Shown here piece by piece: positions 34,044-42,462 of a stretch of 64,000 nt of DNA. The DNA lies in assembly GCA_963795335.1 (NCBI GenBank), contig CAWCHI010000008.1, forward strand, positions 124,001-188,000. Direction: 5' to 3'. How positions within the stretch are numbered: the first letter of the stretch is position 1; every line of letters begins with the position of its first letter. This DNA comes from Trebonia sp963795335. GTDB lineage: Bacteria > Actinomycetota > Actinomycetes > Streptosporangiales > Streptosporangiaceae. Both the position numbers and the translations under genes were made by a program. Below the pieces are notes generated by a model. The model had not been told where the DNA came from. It searched no databases and saw only the letters and a program-made list of their open reading frames with translations.

Positions 34044-34190
34044 AGGCGGTCGGCCGCCAAGGAGGTCGCCGCGATCAAGAGCGTCACCGAGCCGAACGTG
34101 GTCATCGGGCAGGACCCGTCGGCGAAGGTCGGCGACTACGTGGCTCTTTCGCTGACGGGCGGAACCGTGGCGGCCCGGGCTCCGTCTAAG
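33960..34190 (+). pseudogene. Unidentified gene remnant overlapping the glycosidase tail
   Basis: Two short stretches in different frames read like protein: SWHRFLQAEINETDTNFG, then EVAAIKSVTEPNVVIGQDPS continuing to a TAA near 34,189. They overlap the unusual glycosidase C-terminus and differ from it in frame and composition. I do not recognise the family. It is probably a decayed or truncated gene joined by a rearrangement. Confidence 0.35.
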
Positions 34191-34195
34191 TGGAC

Positions 34196-34758
34196 ATGAG
34201 GATCTTCTCCCGTTCGCGGGCCGCCGCCGCGGCCACGGCGGCGCTCGCGGCCGCGCTCACCGGGTGCGCGTCGGCCTCGTCGTCTTCGCCGGCCGCCTCG
34301 GCGTCATCGTCACCGTCGTCGTCACCCTCGGCGTCGCTTGCGTCGAGGACGGGCGAGACCGTCCCGGCGGCGGCCACAGTGGCGGTGCTGACCGAGACCA
34401 GGGGCCTCGGCGGCAACGGCAACCCGCCGTCCGCCGCCCAGGCGACGGTGACCAACGCCCGGCAGGTCGCCGCCCTCGCGGCGTACCTGAACCACCTGCC
34501 GGCCAACCGGCCGGGCGGCGTGACCAGCTGCCCCGACGACACGGGCGGGGCCATGACGATCACCTTCCGCACCCAGCAGCCGGCCCGGTCCTGGCCAAGG
34601 TGACGGCGCAGCTGACCGGGTGCGAGTTCATCAGCTACGCGATGCCGCAGCAGCCGACCATCGGGCTCGGCGGCGGCGACGCCGGGCGGCCCCTGCTGGC
34701 TGAGGTCAACCGGGTCACCGGGCTGGGCTGGAAACTCCCGACGGCCACGACCCCGTAA
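34196..34758 (+). pseudogene. Putative lipoprotein, interrupted by a frameshift
   Basis: A signal peptide with a lipobox (LAAALTGCASAS, Cys near residue 24) is followed by a serine-rich linker and a small domain, TVAVLTETRGLGGNGNPPSA. The frame breaks near 34,580-34,590. The next frame continues PVLAKVTAQLTGCEFISYAM and ends VTGLGWKLPTATTP. Repaired length is about 187 residues. It would be anchored to the outer face of the membrane. Function unknown. ATG at 34196; a GTG at 34190 is also possible. Confidence 0.65.
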
Positions 34759-34857
34759 CGACTACTGGCCGCTGGCGTGTCGCCAGGCACGCTGGTCTCG
34801 CGGATGGCTCGCGGGAGGCGCCTGCGCCGCCCCGGATCGGGCCGTCCCAGGCGAGAC

Positions 34858-35039
34858 GTCACGAGCCGTCAGGGCGTCACACACCCGCCAGGACATCACA
34901 CACCCGCCAGGACATCACACACCCGCCAGGACGTCACCGACCGGCCGGGCGTAACCGGCCTGCCAGGGCGTCACCGACCGAACGGGCGCGCCGGAATTTG
35001 ACGTCAACGGCCGGCTGGGGCGTCACCGCCGCCGTCGCC
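34858..35039. repeat. Array of about nine degenerate 18-19 base repeats
   Basis: Units begin near 34858, 34876, 34895, 34914, 34933, 34951, 34970, 35003 and 35022, with the consensus GTCACNNRCCNGCCAGGRC. Three consecutive 19-base units (34876-34932) are almost identical. Unit lengths of 18 and 19 alternate, so no long frame is kept. Units abut without spacers, so this is not a CRISPR. It lies between the lipoprotein and the methyltransferase. Confidence 0.75.
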
Positions 35040-35049
35040 GACGGAATCG

Positions 35050-35084
35050 GGAAACTTTTTGTGCTCCGACACACATAAGTTTCC
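35050..35084. repeat. 35-base imperfect palindrome, copy B
   Basis: Arms GGAAACT and AGTTTCC are at the same spacing as copy A at 9576-9610. A TAGATA hexamer follows at 35088-35093, with TCCGAC 17 bases upstream, so a plus-strand promoter may overlap this palindrome. It lies between two tandem-repeat arrays, 418 bases before the methyltransferase start. Confidence 0.55.
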
Positions 35085-35170
35085 GTGTAGATAAAACTTT
35101 CCGAACTAATAATCGCCTGTTTCCCATCAGCAACATCGCTCTCACGGACCGGCTCACCGGGCCGCCGCGC

Positions 35171-35440
35171 GGCCAGAGAGCGGTCTGGCTGGGAGTAACC
35201 GGAGGGGCCAGGGGCCTCAGACGGTCCGGACGGGAGCAACCCGGGGGCCAGGCGGCCGACCGGTCCGGCCGGGAGCACGGAGGGGCCAGGCGGCCGCAGA
35301 CGGTCGGGACGGGAGCAACCCGGGGGCCAGGCGGCCGACCGGTCCGGCCGGGAGCATGGGGGGCCAGGGGCCGCAGACGGTCCGGACGGGAGCAACCCGG
35401 GGGTCCGGGTAGCCGCAGACAGTCCCGGCCGGGGGGATCC
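35171..35440. repeat. GC-rich minisatellite with a ~78-base dimeric unit
   Basis: About seven units of 37-41 bases alternate between two types: one with CGGACGGGAGCAACCCGGGGG, the other with CGGCCGGGAGCA. The AGCAACCC core recurs at about 35235, 35314 and 35391 (spacings 79 and 77). Frames through it give only P/G/R repeats. I treat it as noncoding. It fills most of the 5' flank of the methyltransferase. Confidence 0.75.
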
Positions 35441-35501
35441 TCGCCCACGGCGCACCGGTAAATGGGTGGCCGGGCGGGCCGGCGGATGAGAGGGTGCGGT
35501 C

Positions 35502-36275
35502 GTGACCAACAGCCTGGTAGTTGAGTATTTCGACGGGGTGGCCGACGTCTACGACCAGGTGATCCCGTTCTTCGCCAGCTTTGCCGGGGAGGCGGTCGCG
35601 GCCATCGGCCTGCCGCCCGGCGCCCGGGTGCTCGACCTGGCGGCGGGCCGCGGGGCGCTGAGCCGGGAACTGATCGGCCGGGGGGCCCGGGTGGTCGCCG
35701 TCGACGCCGCCCCGCGGATGGTGGAGCTGCTGAAGCGCGACATCCCCCGGGTCGAGGCCCACGTGATGGACGCGGCCGCGCTGCACTTCCCCGGCGCCAG
35801 CTTCGACCTGGTGACGGCGGGCTTCGTCATGCATATCTGGGCCGACCCGGCCACGGCCGTGGCCGAGGTGAAGCGGGTGCTGCGGCCAGGCGGCCAGTTC
35901 GCCTTCACCCTCCCGGGCCGGGCCGACGGGTCGCCCGACCCGTGGCCCGACCCGGCCGGCGACCTGCTCAACTCCTACCGCCAGTACCAGGTCGCGGGGG
36001 CCGGGTACCTGTCCAACGACGCCGACGCGGAAGAACTGCTTGGGGCGGCCGGCTTCACCGACGTGAGCTGGCGGACGCTCGAGATCGCGATCCCGGTCGC
36101 CGACGGCGAGACCTACTGGCGCTTCGAGCGCAGCCACGGCGTGGGCGCCATGATCAGCGCCCTGCCGCAGGACACGCGGTCCGAGCTGCACGACCGGCTG
36201 ACCGCGCTGGTCGACGCGGCGGGCGGGATCACGTTGCGCCGCTCGGCCAGGCTCGCGCTCGCCCGCCGCCCCTGA
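35502..36275 (+). CDS. Class I SAM-dependent methyltransferase
   Basis: 257 residues. Motif I is ARVLDLAAGRGALSRELI near 45, the SAM-ribose acidic residue is in VVAVDAAPRMVELL, and the post-motif VLRPGGQFAFTLPG is near 130. This is a UbiE/methyltransferase-11 type fold. The start is GTG at 35502. It stands alone, with a repeat-rich upstream region and a convergent LLM gene downstream. The substrate, probably a small molecule, is unknown. Confidence 0.9.
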   Translation: MTNSLVVEYFDGVADVYDQVIPFFASFAGEAVAAIGLPPGARVLDLAAGRGALSRELIGRGARVVAVDAAPRMVELLKRDIPRVEAHVMDAAALHFPGASFDLVTAGFVMHIWADPATAVAEVKRVLRPGGQFAFTLPGRADGSPDPWPDPAGDLLNSYRQYQVAGAGYLSNDADAEELLGAAGFTDVSWRTLEIAIPVADGETYWRFERSHGVGAMISALPQDTRSELHDRLTALVDAAGGITLRRSARLALARRP

Positions 36276-36308
36276 GAAAGCCAGCCGGGTGACAGGGCCG
36301 GAAGGGCA

Positions 36309-36347
36309 CCGGCCGGGCCCCGGGCAGTATGCCCCGGAGCCGGCCGG
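36309..36347. terminator. Bidirectional hairpin between methyltransferase and LLM gene
   Basis: CCGGCCGGGCCCCGGGCA (36309-36326) pairs with 36330-36347 over 15 of 18 positions around a GTA loop. It lies between convergent genes, 34 bases after one stop and 7 bases after the other. Confidence 0.65.
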
Positions 36348-36353
36348 AAAGCC

Positions 36354-37349
36354 CTAGGCCAAGGCCAGCGCGGGGATGACCTTCTCGGTGAACAGCGAGT
36401 AGGCGGTGCGGTCGTAGGCGATCTCGGCGAAGTTGACGATCGCGTAGCTCATGCCGAGCGCGCCCATCTCGGCCAGCCGCTCGGTGACCAGCTCCGGGGT
36501 TCCGACCAGGGGGCCGTTGGCGAAGCCCTGAACCCGGTCCTCGACGATCTCCGGCGGGACGCCGCAGCCCAGCATGTGGTCCTTCATCCAGGCGATCCGG
36601 TCGGCCACCTCCCGCTCGGTCTCGCCCAGGATCACGTTGTAGTTGGCCGAGCGGGTGATCGCGTCGAAGTCGGTGCCGAGGTCGCGGCAGTGCCCGGCCA
36701 GGATCTGCGACTTGCGGGGGAAGCCTTCGACGCTGCCGTCGAAGTTGGTGTAACGGGCGTAACGGGCGGCGATCCGCAGCGTCTTGCGCTCGCCACCGCC
36801 GGCGATCCACAGCGGGACGCCGCCCTCCTGCAGCGGCAGCGGCCGGCCGATAGCCCCGTTGACCTGGTAGTGCTTGCCGTCGAGGGTGGCGCTGCCGGTT
36901 GTCCAGAGCTGGTGCATGATCTGCACGCCCTCGTCGAGCATGCCGATGCGGTCCCCCGCCGAGGGGAAGCCGTAACCGTAGGCCCGCCACTCGTGCTCGT
37001 ACCAGCCCGCGCCGATGCCCATCTCGGCCCGGCCGCCGGAGATGACGTCCACCGTCGCCGCGACCTTGGCCAGGTAAGCCGGGTTGCGGTAGCCCATGCA
37101 GGTGCACATCTGGCCCAGCCGCACCCGGGAGGTGGACGCGGCGAACGCGGCCATCAGCGTCCATGCCTCGTGAGTCGCCTCCTCGGTCGGCACCGGCACG
37201 GTGTGGAAGTGATCGAAAACCCAGATCGATTCGTAGGGGCCGTCGTCGGCCAGCTGAGCGATGCCCTGCATGGTCGCCCAGTGGTTGGCGGGGTCGATGC
37301 CCGCGAGGTCAAGCCGCCATCCTTGCGGCACGAAGAGTCCAAAGCGCAT
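36354..37349 (-). CDS. LLM-class F420-dependent oxidoreductase
   Basis: TIM-barrel enzyme of 331 residues. MRFGLFVPQGWRLDLAG, WVFDHFHTVPVPTEEATHEAW, GRAEMGIGAGWYEHEWRAYG and GVPLWIAGGGERKTLRIAARY match the actinobacterial F420 LLM family. These reduce or oxidise C=C or C-OH bonds in small molecules with coenzyme F420. It is transcribed alone, convergent with the methyltransferase. Substrate unknown; FMN instead of F420 cannot be excluded. Confidence 0.88.
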   Translation of the reverse strand: MRFGLFVPQGWRLDLAGIDPANHWATMQGIAQLADDGPYESIWVFDHFHTVPVPTEEATHEAWTLMAAFAASTSRVRLGQMCTCMGYRNPAYLAKVAATVDVISGGRAEMGIGAGWYEHEWRAYGYGFPSAGDRIGMLDEGVQIMHQLWTTGSATLDGKHYQVNGAIGRPLPLQEGGVPLWIAGGGERKTLRIAARYARYTNFDGSVEGFPRKSQILAGHCRDLGTDFDAITRSANYNVILGETEREVADRIAWMKDHMLGCGVPPEIVEDRVQGFANGPLVGTPELVTERLAEMGALGMSYAIVNFAEIAYDRTAYSLFTEKVIPALALA

Positions 37350-37439
37350 GGCTCAACACTTTAGCCCGGCTAAGTAACAGCGCGTGCCCGTGGCCCCGCC
37401 CGGCCGGGTGAACACCGGGCGTCAGGTCAGCGGGGCGTG

Positions 37440-38654
37440 TCAGGAGGAGAACAGCGGGTGCTGCCGCCGGACCGACTGGAGCAGGCCGATGGCAATCATG
37501 TCAGCGAAGATGGCCGAGCCGCCGTAGGAGATGAACGGAAGCGGCAGGCCGGTGATCGGCATGATGCCGATGGTCATGCCGATGTTCACGAACGCCTGGA
37601 AAGCGAACCAGACCGCGATCCCGGACGCCACCAGCAGGCCGAACATGTCCTCGGCGCGCTGGGCGGCCCGGATGGCACGGAAGATGATGAAGGCCAGCAT
37701 GGCGACGATGACGGCGCAGCCGACGAAGCCGAGCTCCTCCCCCGCGACGGTGAAGATGAAGTCGGTCTGCACCGAGGGGACGAAGTTCCCGCTGGTGAAC
37801 GTGCCGTGGAAGAGCCCGGCGCCGTGCAGCCCGCCGGAGGCGACCGCGATCTTGGCCTGCAGGCCGTTGTAGCCTGCCCCGGACAGGTCGCTCGTGGGGT
37901 GCAGGAACGCGGTCAGCCGGGTGAGCTGGTAGCCCTTGAGCAGGTGCATCCGGGCGATGGCGGCAATGCCGGCGGCGACGCCGGCCAGCCCGCCCAGCAC
38001 CCAGTAGATCCGGATGCCGGAGACCACGATCATGCCGGCCAGGGTGAACACCAGCACCAGGGTGACGCCGAGGGCGGGTTCCTTCTCGACCAGCGCGATC
38101 AGCGGGGCGGCGGCCAGCGCGGCGTAGAGCACGTCCCTGATGGTGGGCCGCCCCGTGGCCAGGTTCCGCCGCGACAGCAGCCAGGCGGCCCCCAGGATCA
38201 GGCCGAGCTTGGCGAACTCAGACGGCTCGACCTGGAAGCCGCCCGGCAGGGCGATCCACGCCTTGGCCCCGTTGACCGACTGGCCGACCACCAGCACCGC
38301 CGCCAGCAGCAGGAGCGAGATGCCGTAGAGGTACGGGGCCCAGCGGCGGATCCGGCGGTAGTCGAGCGACGCGGTGATGAACATCAGGATCAGGCCGAGC
38401 AGCGCCCACAGCGCCGCCTTCTTCAGGTACGTGTGCGGGTCGAGGCCCGCCTGGCGCAGCGACGGCTCGGTCGCCGCCCACACCAGCACGGTCCCGAGGG
38501 CGGCCAGCGCGCAGGTGACGACGATCAGCGGCCAGTCCCAGGACCGCGCGACCCCGCCCTTGGCGAACGCCCGGCCGAAGCGGGAACGGCGGCGCGGGGC
38601 GAACGTGCCCGCCCGCGGCCCGGCCCAGCCCCGGGAGGGCAGCCCGACGCTCAC
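37440..38654 (-). CDS. rodA: RodA-type SEDS glycosyltransferase
   Basis: Polytopic membrane protein of 404 residues, about ten helices. SEDS landmarks are PGGFQVEPSEFAKLGLIL, the LVEKEPALGVTLVLVFTL segment and PLPFISYGGSAIFADMIAIGLLQS near the C-terminus. It polymerises peptidoglycan strands with its PBP2 partner, encoded immediately upstream. The GTG start has GGGGAG upstream. It is the last gene of the mreBCD-PBP2-rodA operon. Confidence 0.96.
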   Translation of the reverse strand: MSVGLPSRGWAGPRAGTFAPRRRSRFGRAFAKGGVARSWDWPLIVVTCALAALGTVLVWAATEPSLRQAGLDPHTYLKKAALWALLGLILMFITASLDYRRIRRWAPYLYGISLLLLAAVLVVGQSVNGAKAWIALPGGFQVEPSEFAKLGLILGAAWLLSRRNLATGRPTIRDVLYAALAAAPLIALVEKEPALGVTLVLVFTLAGMIVVSGIRIYWVLGGLAGVAAGIAAIARMHLLKGYQLTRLTAFLHPTSDLSGAGYNGLQAKIAVASGGLHGAGLFHGTFTSGNFVPSVQTDFIFTVAGEELGFVGCAVIVAMLAFIIFRAIRAAQRAEDMFGLLVASGIAVWFAFQAFVNIGMTIGIMPITGLPLPFISYGGSAIFADMIAIGLLQSVRRQHPLFSS

Positions 38655-38727
38655 GCCAGCTCCCCGGTGGCGCTCGGCGCCCGCAGTCGCGGACGCGCAG
38701 TGCTCATGGATTCGCGCGCACGCTCGC

Positions 38728-40953
38728 TCATGTGCGCCCTCCCCGGCCGAGGGGCTGGGAGCGGGCGACCGGGATCGCCCGCCGGACCGCCAGCGGCCCG
38801 GCCGCCGCGGCTGAGGGTCCGGTACTGGCCCGGGCGGTGGCCTTGGCCGGGGACTTGGCGCTCGGCGTGGGCTTGGGTGCGGACTCGCCCTTGGTCTGGG
38901 CGGCCAGGTTGGGCAGGCCCGGGAGCTTGCCCCCGGCCACCGCCGGCTTCTGGCCGGCGAGGCCGTAGATGCCCTCGTAGATCTGCTTGACCGCAGGGGC
39001 GGCCGCGTCGGCGCCGTAACCGGAGTTCGGCAGCATCACGACCACCACGTACCTGGGGTTACTGCAGGGCGAGAACGAGGCGAAGACCGAGGTCGCATTC
39101 TTGCCGAAGATCTGCGCGGTACCAGTCTTGCCCGCGACGCAGACGCTGGCGTTGCCCTCCGGGTACCCGCCGAACGCGCCCGCCGCGGTACCCGAGGTAA
39201 CCACGCCGTTCAGGGCCGAGCGGATGTAGGACAAGGTCTCCGACGAGGCGTTCACATGCCTGATCACGGGCGGGTTGATCTTCTGCACGAGCTTGCCCGA
39301 GGCCGACATCAGGGCCTCGCCGATCCGCGGCTGGTACAGCGTGCCCCCGTTGGCCAGGGCGGTGTAGGCGTTGGTGAGCTGCAGCGGGGTGGCCGTGACG
39401 TAGCCCTGCCCGATCGCCGCGATCGCCGCCTGGCCCGGCTGCCAGACCCAGCCGTCCTGGCAGTCCTGGTACTCGATTTGCTGCACGTAGCTGCCGTTCG
39501 CCTTGCCGTTCTTGCACCAGTTCTGGCCCTGGTGGGCGTTGGACTCGTACATGTCGTAGAGCCACTGGCGGGTGGGGATGGTGCCGGTCGCCTCGGACGG
39601 CAGGTCGATGTTGGTGTCGCGGCCGAAGCCCCAGTCCAGCTCCATCTGCTGCATCTTCTGGGTCGGGGCGTTCTTGTTGAGCTGGTAGTTCGCCTTGTTG
39701 TCGTCGGTCTGCCACATGTGGTAGCCGATTTCGTAGTAGACGGTGTCGCACGACTGGACCAGCGCTTCGTGGAACGACATGTCGCCCTGGCTCCCCTCCC
39801 CGTCGTTGAGGAACTTGCTGCCGCCGATGTCGAACGCCGCCGGGCAGTTGTACTGGCCGTACAGCGAGAACCCGTTGGCCACGGCGGCTGCGGTCGACAC
39901 CACCTTGAAGGTCGAACCGGGTGCGTACTGGCCCTGGGTGGCCCAGTTGACGGCGGGCTCGCCCGAGTTGGCCTGGTTGCCCGTGCCAAACAGGTAGTTG
40001 ACCTCCTGCTGGGAGATGCCGTTGGTCCACACGTCCGGGTTGTAGTCCGGGTAGCTGGCCATCGCCACGATCCGGCCGCCGGTCGTCTCCACGATGGCGG
40101 CGCCCTGGTTGGCCGAGTTGCCACCCGCCCGGGACCGGGCGATGGCGCTGTTCAGGGCCTGCTGGGCGACCGCCTGGATCTTGGCGTTGATCGAGGTGAC
40201 GAGTGTGTCCCCGGTCTGCGCGGGCTTGCTGGTGGCGACGCCGAGCACGGCGCCCGCGGCGTTGACAGAGACCTCCTGGGTGCCGGGCTGACCGGACAAG
40301 GCGGTGTTGTACTGGGCCTCCAGGCCGGACTGGCCGACCAGGTCGTCCTGGGCGAACCCGGTCTGCGGCAGGTGCTCCTTGGCCATCTCGGCCTGGGTGA
40401 TCGGCTGCAGGTAGCCGAGCACCTGGGCCGGGTTGGCCCCGTCGGGCTGGGGATAGTAGGTGACCGGGGACAGCTGCGCGGTGACGCCAGGGAACTGCCC
40501 CGGCTCCTCCATCACCTGCAGCGCGACCGAGTCGCTGACGTGCTCGGCGACCGGGATCGGCTGGTACGGCGACCCGGTCCAGCACGGCTGGGCGACACCC
40601 TTGGTGCACAGCCTGACCTGCTCCGCCAGCTTCCTCTCGGTCGTGTGCAGCAGCGGGGCGAGCCGGGTGAGCACCGCCTTGCCGTTGTCGGTGGTGGACT
40701 GGGACAAGTTCATCATGTTGACCGAGACCGTCATCGAGGTCTGGTTGGTGACCAGGGCCTGGCCGGTGTCGTCGGTGATCTCGCCGCGCACGGCGGGCTC
40801 GACGATCGTCCTGGTCTGGTTGACCTGGGCCAGCGCCTTGTACTGGCCGGTGTCGAGCACCTGCAGGTACCACAGCCGTCCGCCCAGCACGACCGCCATC
40901 GCCAGCGCGATGACGTACAGGCCGAGCAGGCGCCTGCGCGAGCGCGGAATCAC
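38728..40953 (-). CDS. mrdA: Penicillin-binding protein 2 (class B transpeptidase)
   Basis: 741 residues. One N-terminal transmembrane helix (RLLGLYVIALAMAVVLGGRLW) precedes a pedestal domain and the transpeptidase domain. The active-site serine motif is GSTFK (APGSTFKVV), and the KTGT box is in VAGKTGTAQIFG. The tail is a proline/serine/alanine-rich 90 residues. It cross-links peptidoglycan in the elongasome. The start is GTG overlapping the mreD stop (GTGA). Codons read in the same frame as the 5' end of mreD, so automated tools may fuse the two; this is an artefact of the mreD frameshift. Confidence 0.95.
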   Translation of the reverse strand: MIPRSRRRLLGLYVIALAMAVVLGGRLWYLQVLDTGQYKALAQVNQTRTIVEPAVRGEITDDTGQALVTNQTSMTVSVNMMNLSQSTTDNGKAVLTRLAPLLHTTERKLAEQVRLCTKGVAQPCWTGSPYQPIPVAEHVSDSVALQVMEEPGQFPGVTAQLSPVTYYPQPDGANPAQVLGYLQPITQAEMAKEHLPQTGFAQDDLVGQSGLEAQYNTALSGQPGTQEVSVNAAGAVLGVATSKPAQTGDTLVTSINAKIQAVAQQALNSAIARSRAGGNSANQGAAIVETTGGRIVAMASYPDYNPDVWTNGISQQEVNYLFGTGNQANSGEPAVNWATQGQYAPGSTFKVVSTAAAVANGFSLYGQYNCPAAFDIGGSKFLNDGEGSQGDMSFHEALVQSCDTVYYEIGYHMWQTDDNKANYQLNKNAPTQKMQQMELDWGFGRDTNIDLPSEATGTIPTRQWLYDMYESNAHQGQNWCKNGKANGSYVQQIEYQDCQDGWVWQPGQAAIAAIGQGYVTATPLQLTNAYTALANGGTLYQPRIGEALMSASGKLVQKINPPVIRHVNASSETLSYIRSALNGVVTSGTAAGAFGGYPEGNASVCVAGKTGTAQIFGKNATSVFASFSPCSNPRYVVVVMLPNSGYGADAAAPAVKQIYEGIYGLAGQKPAVAGGKLPGLPNLAAQTKGESAPKPTPSAKSPAKATARASTGPSAAAAGPLAVRRAIPVARSQPLGRGGRT

Positions 40954-42462
40954 CGCCCCACCCCCACCTTCCGCAGAAGCCGGTGCCGGCGCTTGCGCCA
41001 CGGGTGGCGGCTGCGCCGCAGCCAGTCCCGCGACGGCGCGGCGGTGTACCAGTTGCCGCGGGCGATGCTGCCCCGCCGGAAGGCCGCCCCGCCGGTGACG
41101 CCCGATCCGATCACGATCCGCGGGCGGCCGCCCGCCCCGAGCCAGCCGCGGCGCGGCGCCAGCCGCCGGCCGCCGGTGCGGAACGACGTCGCGCCCGACC
41201 CGCGCAGCCAGCCCGCCGTGGGCGAGCGGCGGGCGCGCGGGGTCCCCGCGCCCGACAGGGCCGAAACCCCGGACGGGGCCGACCGCGCAGCCAAAGCCGT
41301 TGCGGCGGAGCGGGGCCGGGTCACGCCCGCCGAACCGCGGCCGGCCCCCGCACCGGGGCCGCCCTTGCCGCCCGGACCGAGCCAGCCGCGGGACGGCGCG
41401 CGCGTCGAGCTGGCGGCGGGCGCACGCCGCGCGGCCGGGCTTCCGGACCCGCGCAGCCAGTCCTTGCGCGGGGCACGGGCCTTGCCGCCGGAGCCGCGCG
41501 CGGGGCCTGTCGCCAGGTCGCCGGCGAAGTTGAGCCGCTTCGCGCGTCCGCCCGCGACCGGGAACGGACCGCGGGAGCCAGCCGCGGGAGTCCGGGCGAG
41601 TTCGGGCGCGCGGCTGCCGGACAACTGCAGCCGGGGCACCCGGCGCGGCGAGGTCGGCCGGTGGTAGTTCACGCCGGTGCCAGACAGCTGCAGCCGGGGC
41701 ACCCGGCGCGGCGAGGTCGGCCGCTGGTAGTTCACGCCGGTGCCAGACAGCTGCAGCCGGGGCACCCGGCGCGGCGAGGACGGCCGCTGGTAGTTCCCGC
41801 CCGTGCCGGACAGCTGCAGGCCGGAGGCGGCCCCGGCCGACGCCGCGCGGAATACCGCGGCCAGCCCGGAGCCGCCGTTGAAGGCCGGGACAGGCACCTC
41901 CTCGGGAGCGGTCCGCCCGCGCCGCATGACGCCGGTGGCCCAGGACACCGCCACGAAGACGAACGGGGCCAGCACCAGGTCGTAGAAGATGGCGGTGGGC
42001 AGCACCCGGGTCACCGAGGCGGCGGTGATGTCCGGGTCGGACAGCAGCAGCCCGAGGCCGGCCTGGCCGGCCTCGGCGGCCGCGGCGGCGACCGCCATCA
42101 CGGTGAACGTGGTCAGCGGGTCCCGCTCGCCGGTGTGGTCCCACAGGGCCCGGACCGCAACGGCCGCCCCGTACGCCGGCCAGGCAGAAGACGAGCGCGT
42201 CCTGGCCTGCGTAGTGGGCGGCGGGCGGGGCGACGTCGAGCATGAGCCCGCCCGCGAAGCCGGTCACCGCCCCCGCCGTGGGCCCGGTCACCACCGCGAT
42301 GGCGGTGACCAGGAGCAGGACAAGGTCGGGGGCGGCCGAGCCGGGCAGGGGGAGGCGGTTGACCACGGTGAGCTGGGCGACGACGGCGGCGAATAGCGCG
42401 ACCGCCAGGACCAGCCCGGTGAGCAGGCGGCGAGCCGCGCCCGGGTCCTCCTCCGGCGTCAC
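40950..42462 (-). CDS. mreD: MreD with a ~285-residue repetitive basic tail, one apparent frameshift
   Basis: MreD is an elongasome membrane protein, normally about 170-220 residues. Here the N-terminal part (LLTGLVLAVALFAAVVAQLTVV, AGQDALVFCLAG) is in one frame. After a one-base shift near 42,171-42,180 it continues ALWDHTGERDPLTTFTVMAV and AIFYDLVLAPFVFVAVSWATGVM. Then comes a long low-complexity, strongly basic region. It contains LQLSGTGVNYQRPTSPRRVP about three and a half times (63-base repeats, 41620-41820) and five W-L-R/G repeats such as KDWLRGSGS and RGWLGAGG. It ends KVGVGR, overlapping the PBP2 start. The tail has no recognised domain. Confidence 0.8.

Noticed and set aside
34858..35039. 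Possible CRISPR array
   Set aside because: Units abut with no unique spacers and vary in sequence and length; no cas genes are present.
35023..35448. Long minus-strand frames through the minisatellite
   Set aside because: Only proline/glycine/arginine repeats, with unit lengths that are not multiples of three.
38728..42462. A single 1244-residue fusion of MreD and PBP2
   Set aside because: The middle of that frame is a shadow of the true mreD frame; mreD ends at a GTGA overlap with PBP2, so they are two genes.
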